A DNA stretch of 64,000 nucleotides from Candidatus Calditenuaceae archaeon (GTDB taxonomy: Archaea; Thermoproteota; Nitrososphaeria_A; Caldarchaeales; Calditenuaceae). The stretch lies in NCBI GenBank assembly GCA_025059595.1, contig JANXDI010000017.1, positions 1 through 64,000 on the forward strand, in the 5' to 3' direction. How positions within the stretch are numbered: position 1 is the first letter of the stretch; every line of letters begins with the position of its first letter. The position numbers were made by a program, and so were the translations under genes. Positions 1 through 9,705 of the stretch are shown here, in pieces. The notes under the pieces were generated by a model. It had not been told where the DNA came from and did not search any database. It worked only from the letters and a program-made list of their open reading frames with translations.

Positions 1-1121
1 GAACCTCACAAAGAGGATTGAAAGCTGGGACGCCCGCAGCCACTATTACTCCCTCACTCGTTGAACCTCACAAAGAGGATTGAAAGACAAAACGGTCACG
101 AAAGGGCTCGTGGGGAGACGTATTCGCGATGTGAACCTCACAAAGAGGATTGAAAGCTAAGTAGCGACGCATTGAGGCGGATTGTTATAGCTTCTTGAAC
201 CTCACAAAGAGGATTGAAAGCATAAAGCTATTCAAGCAGATGAACGTGACTCTCACGCGAACCTCACAAAGAGGATTGAAAGAATTGAATGAGACACTCC
301 CCGGCTCCAGTCCGTGTAGTTTGAGGAACCTCACAAAGAGGATTGAAAGAGCGATTTCTTCATCGATTCTCCTTAGTTCTTCTTTGATTCGAACCTCACA
401 AAGAGGATTGAAAGGTATCTTTCTGCATGAAATATGATGAGCGGCGAGCCGACGAACCTCACAAAGAGGATTGAAAGCTGACTGGCAGATAGGTACAACC
501 ACTAAGAGTATAGAGAACCTCACAAAGAGGATTGAAAGTCCTCTGCATCTCCTAGCCTTTTGCGAAGTTCCTGGAGGAACCTCACAAAGAGGATTGAAAG
601 CAGGCTCGCCCGCACCTGGGGCATACCTCACGGGGTGGAACCTCACAAAGAGGATTGAAAGATAGACGGAATAAATATGTGGTCCAATCCATGATTGCCC
701 CTCCACGGAACCTCACAAAGAGGATTGAAAGTACGTTGCCCAGCTCCACAAAGAATTGCCGGGTGTCTAGGAACCTCACAAAGAGGATTGAAAGCGTGAA
801 TAAAAAAGGTATGAACCTACGGGACTGCCCATCGAACCTCACAAAGAGGATTGAAAGGTGTGAAGCTTGACCACACGGCTGTCCCGCCTGAGTATTTCCC
901 GAACCTCACAAAGAGGATTGAAAGTGCTCTCTAAGATAGGAGATTACAACGTCTTCTCTATTCGAGAACCTCACAAAGAGGATTGAAAGTGCGCGAATTC
1001 TGTCTGGCAGGTCATAGCTGATGGCCCGCAGAAGGAACCTCACAAAGAGGATTGAAAGTGCCGATGGCTTGTCTTGGGGGTTCTCGGTGGTATTCTTGAA
1101 CCTCATGTAGAGAGTTGAAGG
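1..1121 (+). CRISPR. CRISPR array, 24-nt repeat GAACCTCACAAAGAGGATTGAAAG, 17 intact copies plus one degenerate terminal copy; continues past the left window edge
   Basis: Repeats start at 1, 63, 133, 197, 259, 326, 391, 454, 515, 577, 638, 708, 771, 834, 901, 966 and 1035. The degenerate last copy at 1098-1121 is GAACCTCATGTAGAGAGTTGAAGG. Spacers are 37-46 nt and unique. The 3' ATTGAAAG end and the right-hand degenerate repeat place the leader to the left, with transcription on +. Confidence 0.99.
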
Positions 1122-1282
1122 GTTTTCGGGCCTTGTCAGTCTCTGGGACTTGGGTGAGTATGATAATTTCAGGGGTTTATGCCGGTAATACTCTGGAAGT
1201 CCGTCTAAAGGAGGCTCTGCGCCTCTTAATCAAATTTATTTATAGATGTTTAAGTGTATTGGGGGAGCGCTGGTAGGCCTTC

Positions 1283-1921
1283 ATGGTGTCGCCGGCTCGT
1301 GTGGCTGGGTCTATAATCGCGGCGTTTGGTGGGGCTGTTCTCGCCCCCGTGTTAGGATATTTCGGAGCCACTTCCCCCTTTCCGCCCACGGCCGTCGGTC
1401 TGCTAGTCGTGACCCTAGCCCCCGCCCTCCTCTGCAGGTCCTTCACAACAGCCGCGACAGCCTCGATAACCGGAACCCTAGCAGCAATAATCTTCTGGCT
1501 CACCGTCATCTACAACCCCATAACCGACGCCCTAGTCAGCCTCATCTCAGGCAGCCTGCTCGTTGACCCCATCCTCGCATACATCTTCCTAATGGTCGCC
1601 ATGGCGCCCGTCTCGGGCGCTATAGGCCTGACTCTGGCGCCGGGTGAGGAAGCGGTTATACGCGCTGCTTTGGAGCGTGGCCCCGCTGGAGAGGGTGAGG
1701 CGGGGGGCGAGGAGGCCGCGGCCGCCGCGGCCGGGAGGGTGGAGGCGCCTCCAAGGGAGGGTGTTGGGCTCGCTGCGGAGGCCCCCGCAGCCGAGGCTGA
1801 GGCGGTTGGCGTTGTGGAGGAGGTGGTCTATGTCAGGTGCATACACTGCGGCGAGCCCGTGCCTGAGGAGGCCGTCTTCTGCCCAAGTTGCGGAAAACGT
1901 GTAAAGGGCGTGGGTGGCTGA
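1283..1921 (+). CDS. membrane protein with Ala/Glu-rich linker and C-terminal zinc ribbon
   Basis: Several hydrophobic segments, then CIHCGEPVPEEAVFCPSCGKRV. Confidence 0.75.
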   Translation: MVSPARVAGSIIAAFGGAVLAPVLGYFGATSPFPPTAVGLLVVTLAPALLCRSFTTAATASITGTLAAIIFWLTVIYNPITDALVSLISGSLLVDPILAYIFLMVAMAPVSGAIGLTLAPGEEAVIRAALERGPAGEGEAGGEEAAAAAAGRVEAPPREGVGLAAEAPAAEAEAVGVVEEVVYVRCIHCGEPVPEEAVFCPSCGKRVKGVGG

Positions 1922-1927
1922 GCCGGC

Positions 1928-2137
1928 TCATTCGCCGCGCGGGAGGAGAGTTGCGCCAATCCAAGCTATCAGGAGGGCCATGCCCGTCACAGAGGCGAGG
2001 ATAAGGAGCCTCATCTGGAGCGGCCTCCACGCCTCGCTGGGCGGCTCGAAGAACATTAGCAGATAAGCCGCGACTAGAAAGAATGCCAAGCCGATAAGAG
2101 AGTAGCCGACCACCCTCCTCAACCTCTCCTCAACCAT
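1928..2137 (-). CDS. small membrane protein, two predicted TM segments
   Basis: 69-aa ORF with two hydrophobic stretches; ends just after the preceding convergent gene. Confidence 0.5.
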   Translation of the reverse strand: MVEERLRRVVGYSLIGLAFFLVAAYLLMFFEPPSEAWRPLQMRLLILASVTGMALLIAWIGATLLPRGE

Positions 2138-2319
2138 CCCCGAAAGCCAACCCCACCCTGAGGACCACGAATAGCTTGAGTAAAAAGGATACGAGTTTAG
2201 TTAAAAGCGACTCGCTACGGGGGGAGTAGGAGGCTTAGCCAGAATCTTCTCGAGGAATAATCGAGGAGTAGATAGATTATTTATATCCTAGCCGGAGAGA
2301 CTGCCTGACGGTCGTAATA

Positions 2320-5016
2320 ATGGGCGAGGATTTGCCACCACCCTTCAACCTCCGCTGCGAATATCTCGTAAACCCTGTGGGTCTCGACGTCATCCGTCCG
2401 AGATTCTCCTGGACGCTCAGTCACCCTGAACGCGGAAGATTCCAGTCAGCCTACCGCATCATAGTCTCCAGCAGCTCCGAGAACCCTGAAAAGTGCGTGG
2501 GAGACGTCTGGGATAGTGGAAGGGTCGAGTCGGACCACTCGACGAATGTAGAGTATGGTGGTGGGCGGCTTGAGAGTCGGAGGAGGTATTTCTGGAGAGT
2601 GAAGTGGTGGGATGACTTAGGCCGCGATAGCCCGTTCAGCGACGTGGCCTTCTTCGAGACGGGGATTATCGGACAGGAGGAGTGGAGGGCGAGGTGGATT
2701 GGCGGAGGCACTCTACTGAGAAGAGAGTTCAGGATAGACGGGAAAGTCAAGCGCGCTCGCGCATACATCTGCGGCCTCGGATACTATGAGCTGAGAATAA
2801 ACGGCGAGAAGGTCGGTGACAGAGTCCTCGACCCGCCATGGACAGACTACGAAAAGCTCGCACTCTACACGGTCTACGACATCACTGGACACGTCAGAGA
2901 AGGAGCCAACGCCGTCGCAGTCATGCTTGGGAACGGCCGATACTCGCCCAGACACGAGTGGGGAATCAGAAACATCAACGTAAAGAGGTATAGAGATGCG
3001 GAACCTAAGCTCATCGCTGAGATTCGAGCCTGGCTTGAGGACGGCCGCGAAGTCGTTGTTGCCTCGGACGAGGACTGGAGGGTGTCGGATGGTCCGATAG
3101 TCTTTGACGACATCTACGACGGCGAGGTCTATGACGCGAGGCTCGAGAAATGCGGATACGACTTGCCGCATTATGACGACTCAGGCTGGAGGAGGGCCAC
3201 AGTCGTTCAGCCGCCCTGTCTGGAGCTCCGCTCCTCCGCGACCTGCCCCCCAATCCGCAGAGTGAGGCTTCACACGGCCAAGAGAATCTTGAACCCGAAG
3301 CCCGGCGTCTATGTCTTCGACTTTGGGCAGAACTTCTCGGGCTGGGTTAGGCTGCGGGTCTGTGGCGAGAGCGGGACTGAGGTGAGGCTCAGATACGCTG
3401 AGCTCCTGAACGAGGATGGTACGCTGAATACAGCTCCGAACAGGGGCGCCAAGGCCACCGACGTATACATTCTCAGGGGCGGTGGGGTGGAGGAGTATGA
3501 GCCGCGCTTCACCTACCACGGGTTCAGATACGTCGAGCTGACCGGATACCCGGGAACTCCGAGCCTCAATACACTTACAGGCGTCGAGGTCCACACAGAC
3601 GTCGAGCCTGTAGGTGGGTTTTCCAGCTCGAGCCAGCTCCTCAACGACATCCACCGAGTAATAGTCTGGTCGATTCTCAGCAACCTCATGAGCGTCCCAA
3701 CAGACTGCCCCCAGCGCGACGAGAGACTCGGCTGGATGGGCGACGCACACCTAGTCGCCGAGGCCGCAATCTTCAACTTCGACATGGCAGCATTCTACAC
3801 CAAGTGGCTACGCGACATTAGGCTCGCCCAAGCAGAGGATGGAAGTGTCTCAGACGTCGTCCCGCCCTACTGGGTGCTTTATCCCGCAGACCCGGCTTGG
3901 GGCTCGGCCTGCACCATAATACCGTGGCTCCTCTATCTTTACTATGGAGACCGTAGAGCGCTCGAGGAGAACTACGAGATGATGAGCCGGTGGGTTGAGT
4001 TCCTCAAATCTCGGGCCGAGAATAACATAGTGAAGTTCAGTAAGTATGGCGATTGGTGCAGACCTGGCTTCATATCCTCGCCTGAGACTCCAGGCGAGCT
4101 CGTCTCTATGTGGTTCTACTATTACTCCGCTGTTATCGTGTCTGAGGCTGCGAAGGTCTTGGGAAGGGAGGATGATTGGGGGAGGTACTCCGCACTGGCT
4201 GAGGAGATAAAGAACGCATTCAACCGCGAATTCCTGAGTGAAGGACGCTACGGTGCCGTGAGACCCTCACCCCAGACCGCAGCCCTGAGCAGCCAGACGT
4301 CCAACATCCTCCCACTCTACCTCGACATGGCCCCCGAGGATGAGGCCAGCCGCGTCCTCGAAAACCTTCTAGAAGACATAGCCATCCGGAGGGACTACCA
4401 CCTAGCCACGGGGATAATCGGGACACGCTACCTCCTCGAAACACTTTCAAAATACGGGAAGAGCGAGACGGCCTACAGGGTGGTGAGCCAGACAAGCTAC
4501 CCGAGCTGGGGCTATATGGTAAGGGAGGGCGCCACGACCCTCTGGGAGAGGTGGGAGCTCTTGACAGGAGGCGGCATGAACTCCCACAACCACGCCATGT
4601 TCGGAGGCGTAGACTCGTGGTTCTACAAAGTTTTGGCTGGGATAAACGCGACACCAGAGTCGCCTGGCTTCGAAAAGATAGTGATTAAGCCAGACATAAT
4701 AAGAGACCTTAGCCACGCCTCAGCATCAATCCACACCCCGAGGGGCCTAGTACACTCGAGCTGGCGAGCAGACAGCGGAAAACTCAGCATCACAGCCTCG
4801 ATACCAGTCAACAGCACAGGAACTATCTGGCTTCAAGTCAAGGATATCCAGAACCCTACGGTCTACGAGAGCCAAACCGTCATCTGGAGGAACGGTAGCT
4901 ACGTTCCCGGCGTCGAGGGCGTCAAGTCAGCTCGGAGAGAGGGTGACTACATCGTCGTCGAAGTAGGCTCGGGGGATTACCGCTTCGAGATAGCCGCGGG
5001 GGCGCCGTCTGGTTAG
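2320..5016 (+). CDS. alpha-L-rhamnosidase, GH78 family
   Basis: 898 aa; N-terminal LRCEYLVNPVGLDVIRPRFSWTLSHPERGRFQSAYRIIVSSS and central VPTDCPQRDERLGWMGDAHL typical of bacterial-type GH78. Confidence 0.95.
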   Translation: MGEDLPPPFNLRCEYLVNPVGLDVIRPRFSWTLSHPERGRFQSAYRIIVSSSSENPEKCVGDVWDSGRVESDHSTNVEYGGGRLESRRRYFWRVKWWDDLGRDSPFSDVAFFETGIIGQEEWRARWIGGGTLLRREFRIDGKVKRARAYICGLGYYELRINGEKVGDRVLDPPWTDYEKLALYTVYDITGHVREGANAVAVMLGNGRYSPRHEWGIRNINVKRYRDAEPKLIAEIRAWLEDGREVVVASDEDWRVSDGPIVFDDIYDGEVYDARLEKCGYDLPHYDDSGWRRATVVQPPCLELRSSATCPPIRRVRLHTAKRILNPKPGVYVFDFGQNFSGWVRLRVCGESGTEVRLRYAELLNEDGTLNTAPNRGAKATDVYILRGGGVEEYEPRFTYHGFRYVELTGYPGTPSLNTLTGVEVHTDVEPVGGFSSSSQLLNDIHRVIVWSILSNLMSVPTDCPQRDERLGWMGDAHLVAEAAIFNFDMAAFYTKWLRDIRLAQAEDGSVSDVVPPYWVLYPADPAWGSACTIIPWLLYLYYGDRRALEENYEMMSRWVEFLKSRAENNIVKFSKYGDWCRPGFISSPETPGELVSMWFYYYSAVIVSEAAKVLGREDDWGRYSALAEEIKNAFNREFLSEGRYGAVRPSPQTAALSSQTSNILPLYLDMAPEDEASRVLENLLEDIAIRRDYHLATGIIGTRYLLETLSKYGKSETAYRVVSQTSYPSWGYMVREGATTLWERWELLTGGGMNSHNHAMFGGVDSWFYKVLAGINATPESPGFEKIVIKPDIIRDLSHASASIHTPRGLVHSSWRADSGKLSITASIPVNSTGTIWLQVKDIQNPTVYESQTVIWRNGSYVPGVEGVKSARREGDYIVVEVGSGDYRFEIAAGAPSG

Positions 5017-5519
5017 AGAAACTCGCTCAAAGCCTCTTGGTTGAGGTTGGCTGAAACGACAACCACCGGAACGGTGGCCTTCTCTATCACTTTCTTGAGA
5101 ACCCTACCACCACGAGGGTCTAAAATCCCACCCCCTTTATGGCCCAGCACTATGACAGCCGCTAGCTTCTCAGCCTGCTCCAAAATAACTCTCGCAGGGT
5201 CGCCTGAGAGGCTCAGAAGCTTCACCTTAACCCCACTCTCCATAAGCTCTGACACCAAACTGTGGACGGCTAACAGCTCCTCGTTCAGCGACCTGTCCTT
5301 AAGAGCGAGGATAGGCTCCGGTCCGGGCTCACTCGGGCTCGGCCTAGCACCCTCCGCACCTGCGACGAGATGCTCGCTGATCACGTGGAGCAGTACGAGC
5401 TGGAGTCTGAGCCTCTCCGCTAACCTCCGCGCAACACTGGCTACCGTCCTGCTAACAGGAGAACCGTCGATAGACGCTAAAACTACCCGCGCCACCAATC
5501 TAAACCACCACAAGCGCAC
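5013..5519 (-). CDS. universal stress protein (UspA) family
   Basis: VVLASIDGSPVSRTVASVARRLAERL...VIVLGHKGGG...VPVVVV. Confidence 0.85.
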   Translation of the reverse strand: MRLWWFRLVARVVLASIDGSPVSRTVASVARRLAERLRLQLVLLHVISEHLVAGAEGARPSPSEPGPEPILALKDRSLNEELLAVHSLVSELMESGVKVKLLSLSGDPARVILEQAEKLAAVIVLGHKGGGILDPRGGRVLKKVIEKATVPVVVVSANLNQEALSEFL

Positions 5520-5557
5520 TTAAATACCCAGCAAGCCGCATAACACGCCCCCCGGAG

Positions 5558-6742
5558 CTACTTTTGAAGCTGGTAGTGTAGCAGCCCAAAGACCAGCCTC
5601 CCAACTGCCGAAACAGTCAAGGTCACTCTGAGGGCACCTTCCAGACCTAGAGGCCCCTCAAGCTGCTGTAGGAGCTGGCCGCCCACAAGAGAGCCGAAGA
5701 AGAAGGCAAGCCCCTGCAACAAGTTATAGACAGCAGTGAATGTCCCCCTATCCTCCACGCTTGTGATGCGTGTGATGTATAGGAGCAGGGAGATGTTTAT
5801 GCCGGCGTTGGCCATTCCCGCCACAATGTCAACTAGGGCGAAAGACCAGAATGATGGAATATATGCGTAGACCAGTGCAAGGGACACCAGCGAGGCCCGG
5901 CAAATAGCTAGAGAGCGGACATCGCCCCAACTCTCAAAGATTCCTCGACCGACGCTGGAGAAGAAAAGGCCGGCAACACCCGAGATAACGGCGAGCACAG
6001 CTATCTCGAAAAAGCTGAGGTTCACAACCCTAGTCATGGTTACGGTGAAGCAAGGCCAGGCAACCGACATATAGAATCCGTAAATGTTGGAGATTATCGT
6101 GAACCTGAGAAACTGGCGCGAAGAGATGATGTGCTGCAAAACGTATTGTAGGGTCAGCTCGCCGCTCATGGTTTTCGACCTTGGAGAGTCTTTCATCCCC
6201 CAAAATACTAAGGAGGCGAGAACACCAGCCACAGCTGCGATCGAGAATCCGACCTGATAGCCATGAAACCCCAGAAGCGAGACAAAACCCACCGAGAGAG
6301 TCGAGATGAGAGAGCCGGCTTGACTCCAGAAATTCAACGCAGCCACAATCATCGACCTAGTAGCAAGAGGCACAACCTCGCCAATCAACGCGGTAAAAAT
6401 AGGCGCGGAGACTGAAGCAACGATGAACTGTGCCCCAACTATGGCTATGTAAACAGCTGGGTCTCCCACTAGAAGGATAGGTACCCACAAAAGGGATGAG
6501 ACGAGAGTGCTGTAAAGAATTGGCTTGACTCTTGCCCCACTTTTGTCGCTCAGGAACCCCCACAAGGGCTGAAAGGCGCTCGCAGCCAAGTTGTTAACCG
6601 CGTGAAGAAAACCAATCTGGGAAGAAGTTGCTCCGAGAACCGCGGCGTAAACCGCTATAAAAGGCTGAGAGGCCCCATTCGAAAGCGAGGACAGTACAGA
6701 CCTCGCATAAAGCCTTTTAATCCATCCCTCAGCCGCACCCAA
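5558..6742 (-). CDS. MFS transporter
   Basis: 394 aa, about 12 hydrophobic segments, PLWGFLSDKSGARVKPIL motif. Confidence 0.85.
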   Translation of the reverse strand: MGAAEGWIKRLYARSVLSSLSNGASQPFIAVYAAVLGATSSQIGFLHAVNNLAASAFQPLWGFLSDKSGARVKPILYSTLVSSLLWVPILLVGDPAVYIAIVGAQFIVASVSAPIFTALIGEVVPLATRSMIVAALNFWSQAGSLISTLSVGFVSLLGFHGYQVGFSIAAVAGVLASLVFWGMKDSPRSKTMSGELTLQYVLQHIISSRQFLRFTIISNIYGFYMSVAWPCFTVTMTRVVNLSFFEIAVLAVISGVAGLFFSSVGRGIFESWGDVRSLAICRASLVSLALVYAYIPSFWSFALVDIVAGMANAGINISLLLYITRITSVEDRGTFTAVYNLLQGLAFFFGSLVGGQLLQQLEGPLGLEGALRVTLTVSAVGRLVFGLLHYQLQK

Positions 6743-6870
6743 CCTTGCAGTAGAAGACCCGGAGCCTCACAATTTAGACGTTACAGCAGAGGCACGCAAA
6801 GGCAATATCTCTGAAAGGCTCGGCGCTGATGGAAACGATTTATTATGCGCCGGCAAATTACATATTAGAT

Positions 6871-7086
6871 GAAATGAGAATAGAGATTCTGACCGGAATA
6901 ATTCTGGTTGTGCTGGGCATCGTTTTCATACTCGTAGGCATCGCGCCACGTCTCCTAGAATCCATGCCCAAACTCCACCCACTCATCTACACACAACTAT
7001 CACTCGGAGAACTGAAAATAGGCACCTCACCAATCGCAATAATCATACTAACTATAATCTACCTAATCCTAGCGCTCAGAGGCTGA
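6871..7086 (+). CDS. small hypothetical membrane protein
   Basis: In-frame part of ORF 6829-7086 starting MRIEILTGIILVVLGIVFILVG. Confidence 0.5.
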   Translation, partial: EMRIEILTGIILVVLGIVFILVGIAPRLLESMPKLHPLIYTQLSLGELKIGTSPIAIIILTIIYLILALRG

Positions 7087-7130
7087 CGGAGAGAAAAACA
7101 CGTCCGAGGTCTTCATAAGACTACGTAAAT

Positions 7131-7691
7131 TTGCATGTATCTTCGGGCTTAGGATTATTAGAAAATTCGAATATTCTACAGATTGAGGTGAAGGGTTTGA
7201 AAACCTTAACCTCTGAAAAAGAGGAGCAGAAGACAGCTCGGAAGCTCTGCATAATACTTTCGAAGGGGTCGCTCGACATGGTCTATCCCGCTTTCATACT
7301 GGCTACAACGGGGGCGGCCATGGGAATGGAGGTTCACGTCTTCTTCACGTTCTGGGGGCTCGATGCGGTAGTTAAGGGGAAGGTCGACCGGCTCAAGATA
7401 TCTGCAGTAGGGAATCCATCACTTGGGCTGCCCTCCATACTGGGCGTCCTTCCCGGGATGACGGGTATGGTAACCAACACGATGACCAAGAAGTTCAAGC
7501 AGCTTAAGGTGCCTACGGTCTATGAACTGATAAAGCAGGCAAAGGATCTCGGCGTCAAGCTTCATGCCTGCTCGACAACCATGAGCGCTATGGGAATCAA
7601 GGAGACAGACCTGATATCAGAGGTTGACGACGTGGTCGGGGCTTCGACATTTTTAGGACTTGCGGAGGGTGGCCAGGTCATCTTCATATGA
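7131..7691 (+). CDS. DsrE/DsrF-like (DsrE2-type) sulfur-relay family protein
   Basis: KLCIILSKGSLDMVYPAFILATTGAAMGMEVHVFFTFWGLDAV...KLHACSTTMSAMGI; next to tusA-like gene. Confidence 0.88.
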   Translation: MHVSSGLGLLENSNILQIEVKGLKTLTSEKEEQKTARKLCIILSKGSLDMVYPAFILATTGAAMGMEVHVFFTFWGLDAVVKGKVDRLKISAVGNPSLGLPSILGVLPGMTGMVTNTMTKKFKQLKVPTVYELIKQAKDLGVKLHACSTTMSAMGIKETDLISEVDDVVGASTFLGLAEGGQVIFI

Positions 7692-7692
7692 G

Positions 7693-7935
7693 GTGAAGAG
7701 GTTGAGACACGTAGTGGACGCTAGAGGGAGCTTCTGCCCAGGCCCCATAACGGAGCTAATCAAGACTTACAGAAAAGCGCAGGTCGGTGACGAGATTGAA
7801 CTTCTCGCCACAGACCCCGCGGCTAAGAGCGACGTCGCCGCGTGGGCAGCGAAGAGCGGGAACGAGATAGTCGAGATGAAGGAGGAGCAGGGCTACATCA
7901 GAATGATAATACGCGTTTCGTCGAAGAGCAAATGA
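7693..7935 (+). CDS. tusA: TusA/SirA-like sulfurtransferase
   Basis: VDARGSFCPGPITELIKTYRKAQVGDEIELLATDPAAKSDVAAWAAKSGNEIVE with CPGP motif; GTG start at 7693 likely. Confidence 0.92.
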   Translation: MKRLRHVVDARGSFCPGPITELIKTYRKAQVGDEIELLATDPAAKSDVAAWAAKSGNEIVEMKEEQGYIRMIIRVSSKSK

Positions 7936-9134
7936 ACATGACCCGCATAGCCATAGTTGGAGGCGGCACCGGCGGAACAATACTGGCAAACGCTTTGTCC
8001 CGAAAGCTTGGAGAGGAGATTAGAGAAGGCCTCGTAGAGGTAGTTGTCTTCGAGCGCTCAGATTCCCACGTATACCAGCCTGGCAACATCGACATCGCAT
8101 TCAGAGGCGCAGACCCGGCAGGCTTCAGAAGACCGCCATCAAATCTGCTACGTCGGGGTGTAAAGCTCGTCCAAAAAGCCGTCTCCAGCATCGACCTAGA
8201 CAATAGAGCCCTCAAGTATAACGAGGGGGAGAAGATGGATTATGACTATCTCGTAGCCGCAACGGGTTCTGTGGCAACTCCCGAGCTCGTTCCTGGTCTG
8301 GCGGAGGCATCCCTCAACTTCCACAAGACACAGGAAGACTCCAGGAAAATCTGGGAGGCCCTCTCAAGATTCAAGCGCGGCAGAATAGTGATACTCACAG
8401 CCCTCCCCCACAAGTGCCCCCCATCACCGGTTGAAGCCGTCTTCCTCGTGGATGAGCTGATGAGAAAGAGGGGCGTGAGGAGAGACGTGGAGATCGTTTA
8501 CGCCTCGCCCTACACGAGAGCCTACCCAGCCCACGGCATAGCAGACGTAGTGGAGCCCGAGATGGAGAATAGAGACATAACACTACGGTCACTCTTCAAC
8601 ATAGACTACGTCGACCCCTCCGCTCGGAAAGTCTTTTCACTCGAGGGCGAAGAACTCCAATACGACCTGCTCATAGCTATTCCACCCCACAGAGGTGCCG
8701 ACGTGGTAATAAACTCGGGCATAGGCGGAGAGGAGGGATGGATACCAACAGACAGACACACCCTCAACATAAAGGGATACGACGACGCCTACGCGATTGG
8801 CGACGCAACCGACATACCAATCTCAAAGTCCGGTGTCGTGGCGCACCTCGAGGCGATAACCGCCGCAGAGTCGATTGCCTCACAGATAGAGGGGACAGGC
8901 AGAGTCTACCTTTACAACGGGAGAATAAACTGTCCACTAGAGATGGGCGGCAAAAGGGCGGTCTTCGTCTCGGGAACATACACCAAGCAGCCAGAGAGAC
9001 AGCCCCCCTCACTCACAAAATACTTCATGAAGAGGCTCTTCAACAGGCTTTACTGGACCATGCTAAGAGGATCCCTAGAACCGATATTCAACGCGTACCT
9101 AGGCTCCCCATACGAGGTAAAGCATAGAGGGTGA
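7932..9134 (+). CDS. sulfide:quinone oxidoreductase-like FAD/NAD(P)-binding protein
   Basis: IAIVGGGTGGTILANAL N-terminal Rossmann motif, VAATGS, AIGDATDIP; ATGA overlap with tusA. Confidence 0.88.
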   Translation: MNMTRIAIVGGGTGGTILANALSRKLGEEIREGLVEVVVFERSDSHVYQPGNIDIAFRGADPAGFRRPPSNLLRRGVKLVQKAVSSIDLDNRALKYNEGEKMDYDYLVAATGSVATPELVPGLAEASLNFHKTQEDSRKIWEALSRFKRGRIVILTALPHKCPPSPVEAVFLVDELMRKRGVRRDVEIVYASPYTRAYPAHGIADVVEPEMENRDITLRSLFNIDYVDPSARKVFSLEGEELQYDLLIAIPPHRGADVVINSGIGGEEGWIPTDRHTLNIKGYDDAYAIGDATDIPISKSGVVAHLEAITAAESIASQIEGTGRVYLYNGRINCPLEMGGKRAVFVSGTYTKQPERQPPSLTKYFMKRLFNRLYWTMLRGSLEPIFNAYLGSPYEVKHRG

Positions 9135-9469
9135 ACGACTTGAACAGGGCTCGAGACACGTCCCAGCTCGAGCTAATCTCAGACTTCTTCACAATATTCA
9201 CAAACCCTAAGAGAATACAGATACTCCAGCTACTCCGCGAAGGGGAACTCACAGTATCGGAGATCGCTGAGAAAACCGGCCTCTCCCAGCCTACAGTCTC
9301 TCAACATCTCAAAGTGATGCGCGATAAGCACATAATCACGTCAAGAAGAAGAGGGAACAAGTGCTACTACGCAGTCGAAGACGGGCGAATTTACCAAGTC
9401 TGCGACATCATCAAAGGAATAATCTCCAAAAGAATCGAGGAGATAAGAAAAGAAATAACACGCCCATAA
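9131..9469 (+). CDS. ArsR-family winged-helix transcriptional regulator
   Basis: FTNPKRIQILQLLREGELTVSEIAEKTGLSQPTVSQHLKVMRDKHIITSRRRGNKCYYAV. Confidence 0.93.
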   Translation: MNDLNRARDTSQLELISDFFTIFTNPKRIQILQLLREGELTVSEIAEKTGLSQPTVSQHLKVMRDKHIITSRRRGNKCYYAVEDGRIYQVCDIIKGIISKRIEEIRKEITRP

Positions 9470-9606
9470 ACCCCCTAAACTGGATGAACCCTCCCCTACA
9501 ACTTAAAATCCAGCAAAGACAAACTCTAAAATGCGCGATGATGGCCGAACGTCGCGCGCGAGTGATGAGCCTAGGAGTAGGGGCTGAGAACCCCAATCAA
9601 CGGCAT

Positions 9607-9691
9607 GCGGGGGTCGCCAAGCCTGGTCAAAGGCGCAGGGCTTAGGACCCTGTCCCGTAGGGGTTCGTGGGTTCAAATCCCACCCCCCGCA
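9607..9691 (+). tRNA. tRNA-Leu (anticodon TAG)
   Basis: GCGGGGG...CCCCCGC acceptor stem, CAGGG-CTTAGGA-CCCTG anticodon arm, long variable arm, GTTCAAATCC T-loop. Confidence 0.97.
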
Positions 9692-9705
9692 AATCGATGA
9701 ATTAT

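Noticed and set aside
732-770. Spacer with CTCCACAAAGAATTG resembling the repeat core
   Set aside because: Only partial similarity with mismatches; no sign of a degenerate internal repeat.
185-1106. ORFs spanning the CRISPR array (for example 173 aa with repeated LSILFVRF / FNPLCEV)
   Set aside because: The repeated peptides are translations of the CRISPR repeat; not genes.
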